Source of the DNA: CAXBNB01 sp040222275
Lineage (GTDB): Bacteria; Bacteroidota; Bacteroidia; Cytophagales; Cyclobacteriaceae
DNA length: 64,000 nt
Assembly: GCA_040222275.1 (NCBI GenBank)
Contig: JAVKDJ010000077.1
Coordinates: 62,001 to 126,000, forward strand
Reading direction: 5' to 3'
Made by a program: the position numbers and the translations under genes. This document shows, one piece after another, positions 43,399 to 51,400 of the stretch (its first letter is position 1; each line of letters opens with the position of its first letter). The notes under the pieces were generated by a model. The model saw only the letters and a list, made by a program, of their open reading frames with translations. It had not been told where the DNA came from and searched no databases.

Positions 43399-43791
43399 TC
43401 ATTTTGGTTTGAAAGGAACAATGTTTTCCCCAATCCATTCAACAAGTGACTCTTCGGAAAGATTTCCTTCTGCCAACCTGGTAATTGTGAAAACAACATC
43501 GCTTTCACTGGCCTTAATATAGCAATCGTTCAACAGCAAAAAGGTAATGGCGGTTACAAAACCTGTCCGCTTGTTGCCATCATTAAAAGGATGGTTGCGG
43601 GTAATGCCAAAAGAATATGCGGCAGCACATTGAGCAAGTGAAGCATTTTGGTATGCCTCAAGGTTTTTAGGACGGGCAAGGGCAGAATCCAGAAGTCCTT
43701 CATCTCTCAACCCTTCTAATCCACCATGCTGAGCAAGCTGTTGATTATGAATAGAAAGTACAGCCCGCTTGCTGATCCAACGATAACTCAT
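43399..43791 (-). CDS. doc: Doc-family toxin (death on curing)
   Basis: 130 residues. Fic/Doc fold with the core motif HPFNDGNKRTGF matching Doc's HxFx(N/D)xNKR consensus. Doc kinases phosphorylate elongation factor EF-Tu and stop translation. The start overlaps the last 4 bases of the upstream AbrB-type antitoxin gene, the classic order antitoxin then toxin. The motif is intact, so the toxin should be active. Confidence 0.9.
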   Translation of the reverse strand: MSYRWISKRAVLSIHNQQLAQHGGLEGLRDEGLLDSALARPKNLEAYQNASLAQCAAAYSFGITRNHPFNDGNKRTGFVTAITFLLLNDCYIKASESDVVFTITRLAEGNLSEESLVEWIGENIVPFKPK

Positions 43792-44012
43792 TCAGCCAGC
43801 TTCTTTAACGCATTTCGATAATCACCCATCACTTTACGGGCGTGGGTCATTTCTTCATCAAACTCAGGATTATAGGCAGTGATTTCGACACCATTTGGAG
43901 TTTCAATGAAAGTGACCATATCACCTTTCTCTATATGCAGTAATGACAAAATTTCTTTGGGAAGAATAATTCCGGTTGAAGTTCCCACAGTTGTAACCTT
44001 TGCTTTAATCAT
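43788..44012 (-). CDS. AbrB/MazE-type antitoxin
   Basis: 74 residues. An N-terminal SpoVT/AbrB swapped-hairpin DNA-binding domain (KAKVTTVGTSTGIILPKEILSLLHIEKGDMVTFIETPNGVEI) and a C-terminal tail (FDEEMTHARKVMGDYRNALKKLAE) that would bind the Doc toxin, similar to Phd-Doc-type tails. It should repress its own promoter; a palindrome lies directly upstream (44024-44041). Confidence 0.88.
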   Translation of the reverse strand: MIKAKVTTVGTSTGIILPKEILSLLHIEKGDMVTFIETPNGVEITAYNPEFDEEMTHARKVMGDYRNALKKLAE

Positions 44013-44023
44013 AATAGTTGATG

Positions 44024-44041
44024 TTATAATGATTATTATAA
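44024..44041. promoter_or_regulatory. Candidate operator of the toxin-antitoxin pair
   Basis: TTATAAT-GATT-ATTATAA is a perfect 7-4-7 palindrome 12 bases upstream of the antitoxin start codon. Placement suits autorepression by the AbrB-type antitoxin; binding is inferred. Confidence 0.5.
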
Positions 44042-44310
44042 TACAAAGTAACGTAAAAATCTCTAAAAGAGGTGTATAGTTGCTTTTAGCTGAAAAACTT
44101 CTTTCAAAATACCGGTGAGTTAATCCACAGTAGATTTTCTAATATTTCTAAAACATTGCTACGCAAAACATCCAAAATTCTACAACTAAAACTACACCTG
44201 AAAATTTTAACAAGTAATGCTTGTTTAACTACTGGACTTTATATGAGGGGGCTCTTCATGCCACCCAGACGCGGCTGAAAACGAATCCAATAATTTATTT
44301 GCAATAAAGT

Positions 44311-44341
44311 TTTGTTTACTTCGTATTATGATTTTACTTTG
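44311..44341 (+). promoter_or_regulatory. Promoter-like -33/-7 pair before the membrane-protein gene
   Basis: TTTG (44311-44314), 20 bases, then TACTTTG (44335-44341), close to the Bacteroidota TTTG-N19-TANNTTTG pattern but one base short in the -7 element. It overlaps the left arm of the operator-like palindrome at 44336-44360. Confidence 0.45.
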
Positions 44342-44360
44342 AATAACAAAGTACTTTTAA
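44336..44360. promoter_or_regulatory. Operator-like site 1 of the winged-helix regulator
   Basis: ACTTTGAA-TAA-CAAAGTACTTTTAA: three half-sites, two inverted and one direct, sharing the palindrome AAAGTACTTT. It matches 22 of 25 bases with site 2 at 45301-45325 and lies 2 bases before the start codon of the membrane-protein gene. Confidence 0.65.
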
Positions 44361-44362
44361 AT

Positions 44363-44986
44363 ATGACGGAAAACAAAAACTACCTGGAAGACATATCCCA
44401 AATACGTTCCCTGATGGAGCAGTCTTCAAGGTTTATCTCACTCAGTGGTTTGTCGGGAATATTTGCTGGCTCCTATGCGTTGATTGGGGCGTTTGTTGCC
44501 CACCATCTCATCACAGGTAGCAGCTTTTCCGCTGAGAGCAACAGCTACTTGTATGGTGGCGCCAACTTAAAGATGTTGCTTTACATAGATGCAACGGCAG
44601 TATTTGTCCTGGCCATAGTGTCTGGGATCTATTTTACCACAAGAAAGGCTAGGAAGCAAGGGGTGAAAACCTGGGACAATACATCCAGACGAATGCTGTT
44701 GAATCTGGCCATTCCTTTGGCAACTGGCGGGGCGTTTTGCCTCATATTGCTTTTCAGGGGCATGGTTTCAATGGTAGCTGCTTCGGCGTTGGTTTTTTAT
44801 GGTCTATCCCTTGTCAATGCCAGCAAGTACACTTTCAGGGACATTCGTTTTTTGGGGTTTATTGAAATAGCACTGGGACTGACAGCAGGTATCGTGCCGG
44901 GTGGGAGCATTGTATTTATGGCCCTGGGCTTTGGGGTATTCCACATAGTGTATGGAGTGGTGATGTATATTAAATACGAGAAGTGA
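44363..44986 (+). CDS. Multi-pass membrane protein, partner of a winged-helix regulator
   Basis: 207 residues from ATG 44363. An amphipathic start (MTENKNYLEDISQIRSLMEQSSRFISLSG) precedes about six membrane segments (LSGIFAGSYALIGAFVAHHLI, MLLYIDATAVFVLAIVSGIYF, MLLNLAIPLATGGAFCLILLF, MVSMVAASALVFYGLSLV, IRFLGFIEIALGLTAGIVPGG, GFGVFHIVYGVVMYIKY). Not assigned to a named family. Its stop overlaps the GTG start of the winged-helix gene by four bases, so the two are co-translated; it may sense or transmit a signal to that regulator. Confidence 0.75.
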   Translation: MTENKNYLEDISQIRSLMEQSSRFISLSGLSGIFAGSYALIGAFVAHHLITGSSFSAESNSYLYGGANLKMLLYIDATAVFVLAIVSGIYFTTRKARKQGVKTWDNTSRRMLLNLAIPLATGGAFCLILLFRGMVSMVAASALVFYGLSLVNASKYTFRDIRFLGFIEIALGLTAGIVPGGSIVFMALGFGVFHIVYGVVMYIKYEK

Positions 44987-45282
44987 ACGATTTTTTCCAC
45001 AAACTAAACAAAGCATTCGAAAACAGGGTGAGGTTGGGCATTATGTCCATACTGATGGTCAATGACTATGCTGATTTCAATTTTTTGAAAGAAAACCTGA
45101 GGCTGACGGACGGCAACCTTGCCAGCCATCTCAAGGCACTCGAGAAGTTGAATTATGTGGAGGTGAAAAAGGAATTTGTAGGGAGAAAGCCCAATACCAA
45201 GTATATGGTATCAAAAACAGGCAAGGTAGCTTTTGGGGAACATTTGGATGCCCTGGAAAATTTGCTTAAAAACAGGAACTGA
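44983..45282 (+). CDS. Winged-helix transcriptional regulator
   Basis: 99 residues from a GTG start that overlaps the preceding stop (GTGA). A single winged helix fold: NKAFENRVRLGIMSILMVNDYADFNFLKENLRLTDGNLASHLKALEKLNYVEVKKEFVGRKPNTKYMVSKTGKVAF. It resembles the HTH_34/MarR-like family often found beside creD genes in Bacteroidota. Two near-identical palindromes flank its transcription context (44336 and 45301), and it is the obvious candidate to bind them, repressing its own unit and the DUF1361-dgkA-creD operon. Confidence 0.88.
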   Translation: MNDFFHKLNKAFENRVRLGIMSILMVNDYADFNFLKENLRLTDGNLASHLKALEKLNYVEVKKEFVGRKPNTKYMVSKTGKVAFGEHLDALENLLKNRN

Positions 45283-45300
45283 ATATTTTTTTACACATAA

Positions 45301-45325
45301 ACTTTGAAATTCAAAGTACTTTTAA
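45301..45325. promoter_or_regulatory. Operator-like site 2 before the DUF1361-dgkA-creD operon
   Basis: ACTTTGAAATTCAAAGT is a perfect 8-1-8 palindrome, overlapped by AAAGTACTTT, then TTAA. It nearly repeats the site at 44336-44360 and lies 10 bases before the DUF1361 start codon at 45336. Confidence 0.7.
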
Positions 45326-45335
45326 TTTTATAATT

Positions 45336-45995
45336 ATGACATCATTTACCAATAAGCCAACACGTCCCATTGGGATGATGGCTTTGCACAGCTTGTTTAA
45401 CATAGGCCTGATTATGCTTCTTTATTTTAAATCCACAGAAAGGCACTACCTTTTTCTGGGCTGGAACTTGTTTCTGGCCTGGGCACCCCTGGTGGTGGCC
45501 TTTTACATCAAACACTTCAAGGGTTTAAAATGGGGGCTGGGCTTTTATGTTTTGATGGGGGTGTGGTTGCTCTTTTTTCCGAACGCACCCTATATCATCA
45601 CCGACCTCATTCATTTGAACCAAAGGTACAACCCTGCACGCTGGTACGACATATTGCTGTTGTTTTCCAGCGCCCTCAATGGATTGCTGTTGGGGTTTTA
45701 CTCGCTTTTTTTGATCCACAACAAGATCAGAAGCCAGTTAAGTGAACTTGTTTCCTGGAGCCTGGTCATCGTTTTTACATTTCTATCGGCGTATGGTATT
45801 TATCTGGGCAGGGCCCTGCGATGGAACAGTTGGGACCTTTTCGTTCAGCCCATTCCGCTGTTAAAGGATACTGTACAGCAACTGTTCAATTACCAGGCCA
45901 TGACCATGACCATCGGTTTCTCTTCATTTATCATCACGTTGTACTACATCTTCAAAAACATCATCAGCTATGAAACTGCTCATCAAAAGCCTTGA
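45336..45995 (+). CDS. DUF1361 membrane protein
   Basis: 219 residues with six or so membrane helices (GMMALHSLFNIGLIMLLYF, LFLGWNLFLAWAPLVVAFYI, GLGFYVLMGVWLLFFPNAPYIITDLIHL, YDILLLFSSALNGLLLGFYSLFLI, LVSWSLVIVFTFLSAYGIYLG, MTIGFSSFIITLYYIF). FFPNAPYIITDLIHL is the DUF1361 hallmark. Function unknown. First gene of the operon; it overlaps dgkA by 26 bases, which is large and points to translational coupling. Confidence 0.88.
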   Translation: MTSFTNKPTRPIGMMALHSLFNIGLIMLLYFKSTERHYLFLGWNLFLAWAPLVVAFYIKHFKGLKWGLGFYVLMGVWLLFFPNAPYIITDLIHLNQRYNPARWYDILLLFSSALNGLLLGFYSLFLIHNKIRSQLSELVSWSLVIVFTFLSAYGIYLGRALRWNSWDLFVQPIPLLKDTVQQLFNYQAMTMTIGFSSFIITLYYIFKNIISYETAHQKP

Positions 45996-46362
45996 TAAAA
46001 ACCTGCGAAGCTTTTCCCACGCATGGCGTGGATTGTTGTTCGTGTTCAGGACAGAAAACAATATCTGGTACCACACCGTGGCAGCCATACTGGTAGTTTT
46101 GTGTGGTTGGTTTTTTCAGGTGTCCATCACAGAATGGATGGTGATAGGGCTGCTATGTGGCCTGGTATTTATGGCAGAGCTGTTTAATACCGCGATTGAA
46201 AAATTACTGGATTTTGTGTCCCCCCAGCATCACCACCAGGTTGGTTTGATCAAAGATATTGCCGCAGGGGCGGTGTTGATAATTTCGCTCACAGCTCTCT
46301 TGATAGGCCTACTCATTTTTATTCCCAAAATTCTTTTTCACTTTAATCTTTATCACGTATGA
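45970..46362 (+). CDS. dgkA: Diacylglycerol/undecaprenol kinase family
   Basis: 130 residues, small trimeric integral-membrane kinase family. Signature region MAELFNTAIEKLLDFVSPQHHHQVGLIKDIAAGAVLI matches the conserved AE-x-NTAIE...K-D-x-AA motif; three membrane helices are predicted. It phosphorylates diacylglycerol or, in many bacteria, undecaprenol, recycling lipids for cell-envelope synthesis. It overlaps DUF1361 by 26 bases and creD by 4. DgkA/undecaprenol kinase cannot be told apart here. Confidence 0.88.
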   Translation: MKLLIKSLDKNLRSFSHAWRGLLFVFRTENNIWYHTVAAILVVLCGWFFQVSITEWMVIGLLCGLVFMAELFNTAIEKLLDFVSPQHHHQVGLIKDIAAGAVLIISLTALLIGLLIFIPKILFHFNLYHV

Positions 46363-47720
46363 AAAGCATCACCCTAGTAGAAAAATTAAACCATTGGATA
46401 GCCACGTCTGTCAGCGTAAAGTTGTTTTCCATCGGCATCCTTATCCTCATTTTGCTGATACCCATGGCCATGATCCAATCCCTAATTGAAGAACGGGAGG
46501 AAATACATGATTTTGCCATAAAAGAGGTGCAGCAAAAATGGGGAAATCCCCAAACCATCAGCGGTCCGGTGCTTACCATTCCTTATAAGACATATTATAA
46601 TAAAATCGATAAGAATGGGGATGAAATTCGGTATGAGCAAACAGAATATGCACATTTTTTGCCTGAAAGCCTTGCCGTATCGGGTAGCATAAATCCTGAA
46701 AAAAGGCATAGGGGCATATATGAGATAGTGGTGTACGATTCCCAATTGTCTTTGTCAGGAAGATTTAAAACTCCCGACCTGGTCACACTAAAAATAGATT
46801 CCAAAGACATATTATGGGAGCAGGCATTTGTATCCATCGGCATTCCGGATCTACGGGGTATCAAGAGTACTATTGAAGTGGTGTGGAATGCGGAAAGGCA
46901 TGTGGTTGAGCCTGGCACAAAACTGAATAAACTGTTGCCTTCGGGAGTGAATACGCCTGTGTTGGTCAATCAGGAAATTGCAGAATATATATTCAGCGCC
47001 CTAATCGAGTTGAAAGGAAGCAGAAGCCTAAATGTGGTTCCTGTTGCTAAAGAAACGCAGGTAGAACTGTCTTCCGCCTGGGATAGTCCAAGCTTTGAAG
47101 GGGCCTTTTTGCCAAACAGCCACGATGTGTCGGATAAAGGATTCAGTGCCAATTGGAAGGTGCTCCACCTCAATAGGAACTTTCCCCAGCAATGGGCAGG
47201 TGAGGATATAGACCTGCAAAGTGCAGCCTTTGGTGTCAATCTCCTGCTGCCTGTGGACCACTATCAGAAGTCGATGAGGTCTGCAAAATATGCCACTATG
47301 TTTATCGGTCTCACTTTCCTGATTTTCTTTTTTGTGGAGGTCATAAATAAGAAGAGGATACATCCTTTTCAATACATTCTGGTCGGCTTGGCACTATGTG
47401 TTTTTTATGCTTTGTTGGTGGCGTTATCCGAACACATAAGCTTTAATTCTGCTTATGTGGTGGCTTCAGTGGCCATTGTTTCCATGATCACTATGTATGC
47501 CAGATCGGTACTGGCCTCTGACAAGCTCGTGGCATACATGTTCATTTTCCTGGTAATGCTCTATACGTTCATGTTTGTGGTCATTCAGTCTGAGGGGTTT
47601 GCATTGTTGATAGGATGTGTAGCGTTGTTTGTGATCCTGGGACTGGTGATGGTGTTGTCCAGAAATGTCGATTGGTACAATACAGGTAATACCATAAGCG
47701 AACCCAGTTTGGAAAACTAA
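46359..47720 (+). CDS. creD: CreD-family inner membrane protein
   Basis: 453 residues. An N-terminal helix (LFSIGILILILLIPMAMIQSLI) followed by the CreD hallmark EEREEIHDFAIKEVQQKWGNPQTISGPVLTIPYKTYY, a large periplasmic region to ~300 and a C-terminal set of about five helices (KYATMFIGLTFLIFFFVEVI, FQYILVGLALCVFYALLVALS and others). In E. coli creD responds to envelope/beta-lactam stress via CreBC; here it lacks CreBC and is probably controlled by the winged-helix regulator instead. It overlaps dgkA by 4 bases and ends at a strong terminator. Confidence 0.92.
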   Translation: MKSITLVEKLNHWIATSVSVKLFSIGILILILLIPMAMIQSLIEEREEIHDFAIKEVQQKWGNPQTISGPVLTIPYKTYYNKIDKNGDEIRYEQTEYAHFLPESLAVSGSINPEKRHRGIYEIVVYDSQLSLSGRFKTPDLVTLKIDSKDILWEQAFVSIGIPDLRGIKSTIEVVWNAERHVVEPGTKLNKLLPSGVNTPVLVNQEIAEYIFSALIELKGSRSLNVVPVAKETQVELSSAWDSPSFEGAFLPNSHDVSDKGFSANWKVLHLNRNFPQQWAGEDIDLQSAAFGVNLLLPVDHYQKSMRSAKYATMFIGLTFLIFFFVEVINKKRIHPFQYILVGLALCVFYALLVALSEHISFNSAYVVASVAIVSMITMYARSVLASDKLVAYMFIFLVMLYTFMFVVIQSEGFALLIGCVALFVILGLVMVLSRNVDWYNTGNTISEPSLEN

Positions 47721-47741
47721 AGCATTTTGAATTGAAATAAA

Positions 47742-47779
47742 GCCTGCCATATCCATTGCAAAAATGGTTTGTGGCAGGC
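47742..47779 (+). terminator. Hairpin after creD
   Basis: GCCTGCCA (47742-47749) pairs with TGGCAGGC (47772-47779); an inner CCAT/ATGG adds to the stem. Followed by ATTGCTTTG, a weak T-tract. Confidence 0.6.
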
Positions 47780-47997
47780 ATTGCTTTGTCTAAAGTATGT
47801 AGTTGGATGGTATCATTTACAACCTACTGCTAATTGTCCCCATTCAGGTAAGTAAGGAATTCAACCTTTGGCTTTGTTTTCGTCAAAGCCAGAAACTTAA
47901 TGGATGTATTTGTGAATTTCTGAATTTCCATTGGTCGATGGATAACACTAGTTTATCGAAAATATCGATCAATCCGACCATTTTTTTGGAAATAAAG

Positions 47998-48041
47998 GTA
48001 TGCGTGCATACATTTGTTGTATATATAGTATGCCTGCATAC
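47998..48041. promoter_or_regulatory. Tandem 14-bp palindromes 30 bp apart upstream of the giant gene
   Basis: GTATGC-GT-GCATAC (47998-48011) and GTATGC-CT-GCATAC (48028-48041) have identical 6-bp arms and lie on the same helix face, spaced exactly 30 bp start to start. This is the geometry of a paired dimeric operator, about 365-410 bases before the start codon at 48406. The factor is unknown. Confidence 0.6.
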
Positions 48042-48405
48042 TAATATCGTTATGTTTAATCACTGAAATCAATGTGATTAATTTATATTAATTAGAATTT
48101 ATTGTTTAAATTATAGTCCAATAAAATGTTGTAATTGTAATATTTAGCAAATACTACGGTGCACTATAATTGTTATTAAGATTGGTTATAAATGCTATTG
48201 TTGTCAATAGTTGTAGATATAAAAAAATTAAGAAGATTGGTTTTGACCAGGAGCATGGCTTGCTGCATTGAATGTGAAAGCTCTTTGATGTTATTCCGAT
48301 CAATTTAATTGAGGTCAACAGACCTAACATAAGGAGTGCAAGCCAAATAGGGGGGTGAAACCGCTTATCAAATTCCTTTGAGTCTCAATTTATAAACAAC
48401 ATTAC

Positions 48406-51400
48406 ATGAAACACCCGTACAACATTTCTCTCATAAATGAAAAGAGCACGTCGTGTAACAAGTACTGGTCAGGCCTTATAAAATCATGGCACCTCATATG
48501 GGGTGTTGCCCTGATTATGACCATATCAGGAGTTAACAATACCATTTTCGCTCAGGCCACAGTTGAAAGTTCTTCTGCAAGCTCGGCACAATTAATATCA
48601 AAAATTAATGGACAAGGAGTGACCATCACAAATGGTAGCTTTCCCAACCCCAATGATTCCGGCGCTCAATACGGTACTTTTTCCAATGGGCTAAATGGAG
48701 CCAGTTTGAGTGTGGACGAAGGGATAATTTTATCCACGGGAGGAGTGACCGAGGCAATGACCAACAACAATCAAAATGGTGCGAGCCAATCCACCGGAAA
48801 CACCTATAGCGATCCCGACCTTACTGCGATCAACCCATCAGCTATTTACGATGCAGCTATTTTTCAATTTGATGTCACCACAGGAACAGATGTGGATGCT
48901 GTTATTATTTCCTACCAATTTGCTTCAGAAGAATACCCTGATTATGTCTGCTCCAGGTTCAATGATGCTTTTGGTTTTTTCGTTTCAGGACCGGGAATAA
49001 TAGGTACTGAAAATATAGCGTTGGTGCCCGAATCCGGTAATGTAGTAGCGGTGAATTCAGTGAATTCGGGTGTTTGTGGCAGCCAGGCTGATGGTACATC
49101 AGCAGATTTAACGAAAGCCGCTTACTTTATCGATAACAATGAAGGCACCCCTGGACCTGTTTATGTTGAATACAATGGGCTCACTACATTACTCAATGGA
49201 AAAATAACAGGTTTGTTGCCCAATACCACTTATTCCATAAAAATTGCCATAGCGGATGTGGCTGATGGCTCGTTCGATTCCGGAGTGGTAATCAATCAGG
49301 TAGTAGGGTTAAAAACCAATGCCGACAATGACGGACTGGATGACATAGCTGACCTGGACGATGACAATGATGGAATAGATGATATAGTGGAAGCCGGAGG
49401 AAATGAGCCCAATGGAGATGAAGATGGTGATGGGTTGGAAAACTGGAGAGACAACCTGGACAACAATGGTGGTGGTGGAGATGGTTCGGTTACGGTATAT
49501 ACCGACAGCAATAATGACGGCATCCCGGATGTTTATGATACAGATAGTGATGGAACACCAAACCATCTGGACAATGATAGTGATAACGATGGTTGTTTCG
49601 ATACTGTAGAGGCAGGGCACGACGACCCAGACAATGATGGCATATTGGGGACTTCACCCGTAGCGTCCGATGGCAATGGCAGGGTAGTGGGCGAAGGTGG
49701 ATATACCGGTACCAATAGTTTTGTCACCACCCCTGGGGTGGCCGGGGCTATCACCGTTCAGCCTGTGCCTGAGGATATTTTTACCCGTGAAGATGCTACT
49801 TTCTCAGTGTCTGCCACAGGGGACAACCTGGTGTATCAATGGCAGCAAAGCATAAACAATGGTGGCGATTGGACTAATTTGGCAGATGGAGGTTCTATAC
49901 CTACCATATTAGGGGCTACTACCAATTCACTTTCGCTTACTTCTGTGCCCAATTCTTATGATGGGTACGACTATAGGTTATTGATCACCAGCACTTCCTA
50001 TGCCTGTACAAACCTTACTTCCACAGAAGTTAACCTGGGCGTAACATCACGTACTTCTGACACTCCCGTTATTACCTCTACATTTTGTCAGGATGCGGCA
50101 GATTTTGTAAATGAAGTAAGTGGAACCACCACTGAGGTAGGGGCCAGCCTGACAATCCGTATTTATACCTCATCAACACCTGGTGGTACAAAGACAGAGA
50201 GAACCCCCGGATCGGTTGTGTTTTCAGGAAATGAGTGGACAGCAAGTGGGCTCTCGATCGAAACAGGACAATATGTGTTTGCTACTATAGAAAACGTGGG
50301 CGACTTTGCAGCAGAAAGCGATTTTTCTACTTCGGTGCATGTCTTGACGAAAACCCCCGATCCAACTAATTCCTTGAAGATTACTTCTGATCCCAGGGAA
50401 GGGGATGATATTCTCGAAGGGGAAATTTTGATTTCCACCACTACGGCATACATTGTCCAGCTTTATGTGGATGGTATAGAAGTACCCGGAGCTACTGCGA
50501 ATGTACCTCAGGGAGCCATTGCAGTGTTGGGTACATGGGAAATTACAGGCTTGAGTACACCTTATGAGAAACTCTATGCCAACGGAATAGCCACAGTGAC
50601 AATGAAAAACCCGGATGTGGCCTTTTGCGAAAGTGATCCTTCAGCCGGGGTCCTCATAAGATGTAAGGCTCCTGCTACCATCGTTCAAGGTACAACAAAC
50701 GAACCCACCACCTGTGGGGGTACTGATGGGAGCATACAACTGACAGGTATGGCCAATAGTACCACCTACACTGTAAATTACACCAGGGAAGGTGTACCTG
50801 TGAGCTACACAGATACGTCCAACGGAACCGGGGAGTTGGTGATTATAGGATTGAGCGCAGGAACCTATACTGAAATATCTGTTGGTATTTCAGGGTGTAA
50901 TTCAAACGAGCTTGGGCCTATAATACTTTCGGATCCAGCTACAGCCGATATTTCATTGACGAGTCAGGATGGCCCAACAACCTGTGGGGGGAGCGATGGT
51001 ACCATTGTAATCGATGACAACCTGGGAAGTTCAACATCATATACCGTAAACTATCGGCGTGATGGCGTGTTGGTCTCCAGATCTATATCCGCAGTTTCAG
51101 GCGAAGTTACCATTGATATGCTATCGGCTGCCACTTATACGAATATTGAGATAACAGCATTTGGCTGTCTTTCCAATAGGTTGACAGGCCCTTTTGAGTT
51201 AAGTGACCCTACATCACCCGTGATCTCTTATGATAGTGAACAAGACCCGGCATCTTGTTCTGCGATGGATGGTTTTATCCAATTGAGTATCGGTGTTGAT
51301 TTGTCATACCCAGCTGGCACTCAGTATGATTATCAATATACCTATCAGGGCAGTGTAGTAAATTCAGCTTCACCTATAACCTCTACTGCCGATACCCCTG

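Larger units (their letters stand above)
44013..44362. other. Divergent intergenic region
   Basis: 350 bases between the antitoxin gene and the membrane-protein gene. Holds the TA operator-like palindrome (44024-44041) at the left end and the winged-helix operator-like site and promoter (44311-44360) at the right. The middle shows nothing recognisable. Confidence 0.5.
47721..48405. other. Long upstream region of the giant repeat gene
   Basis: 685 bases. Contains the creD terminator, two identical-armed palindromes (47998-48041), AT-rich DNA, and a ~100-base G-rich leader with small hairpins (AGGTC/GACCT near 48312 and TTGAGTCTCAA at 48378-48388). A possible -7 element TATAATTG is at 48165-48172. 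An 87-codon frame at 47803-48066 is not supported. Confidence 0.5.

Noticed and set aside
47803..48066. 87-codon frame upstream of the giant gene
   Set aside because: It runs through the two operator-like palindromes and has no recognisable domain; treated as intergenic.
48300..48405. Possible riboswitch in the leader of the giant gene
   Set aside because: I looked for c-di-GMP, cobalamin and SAM-type cores and saw no conserved motif; only short hairpins are present.
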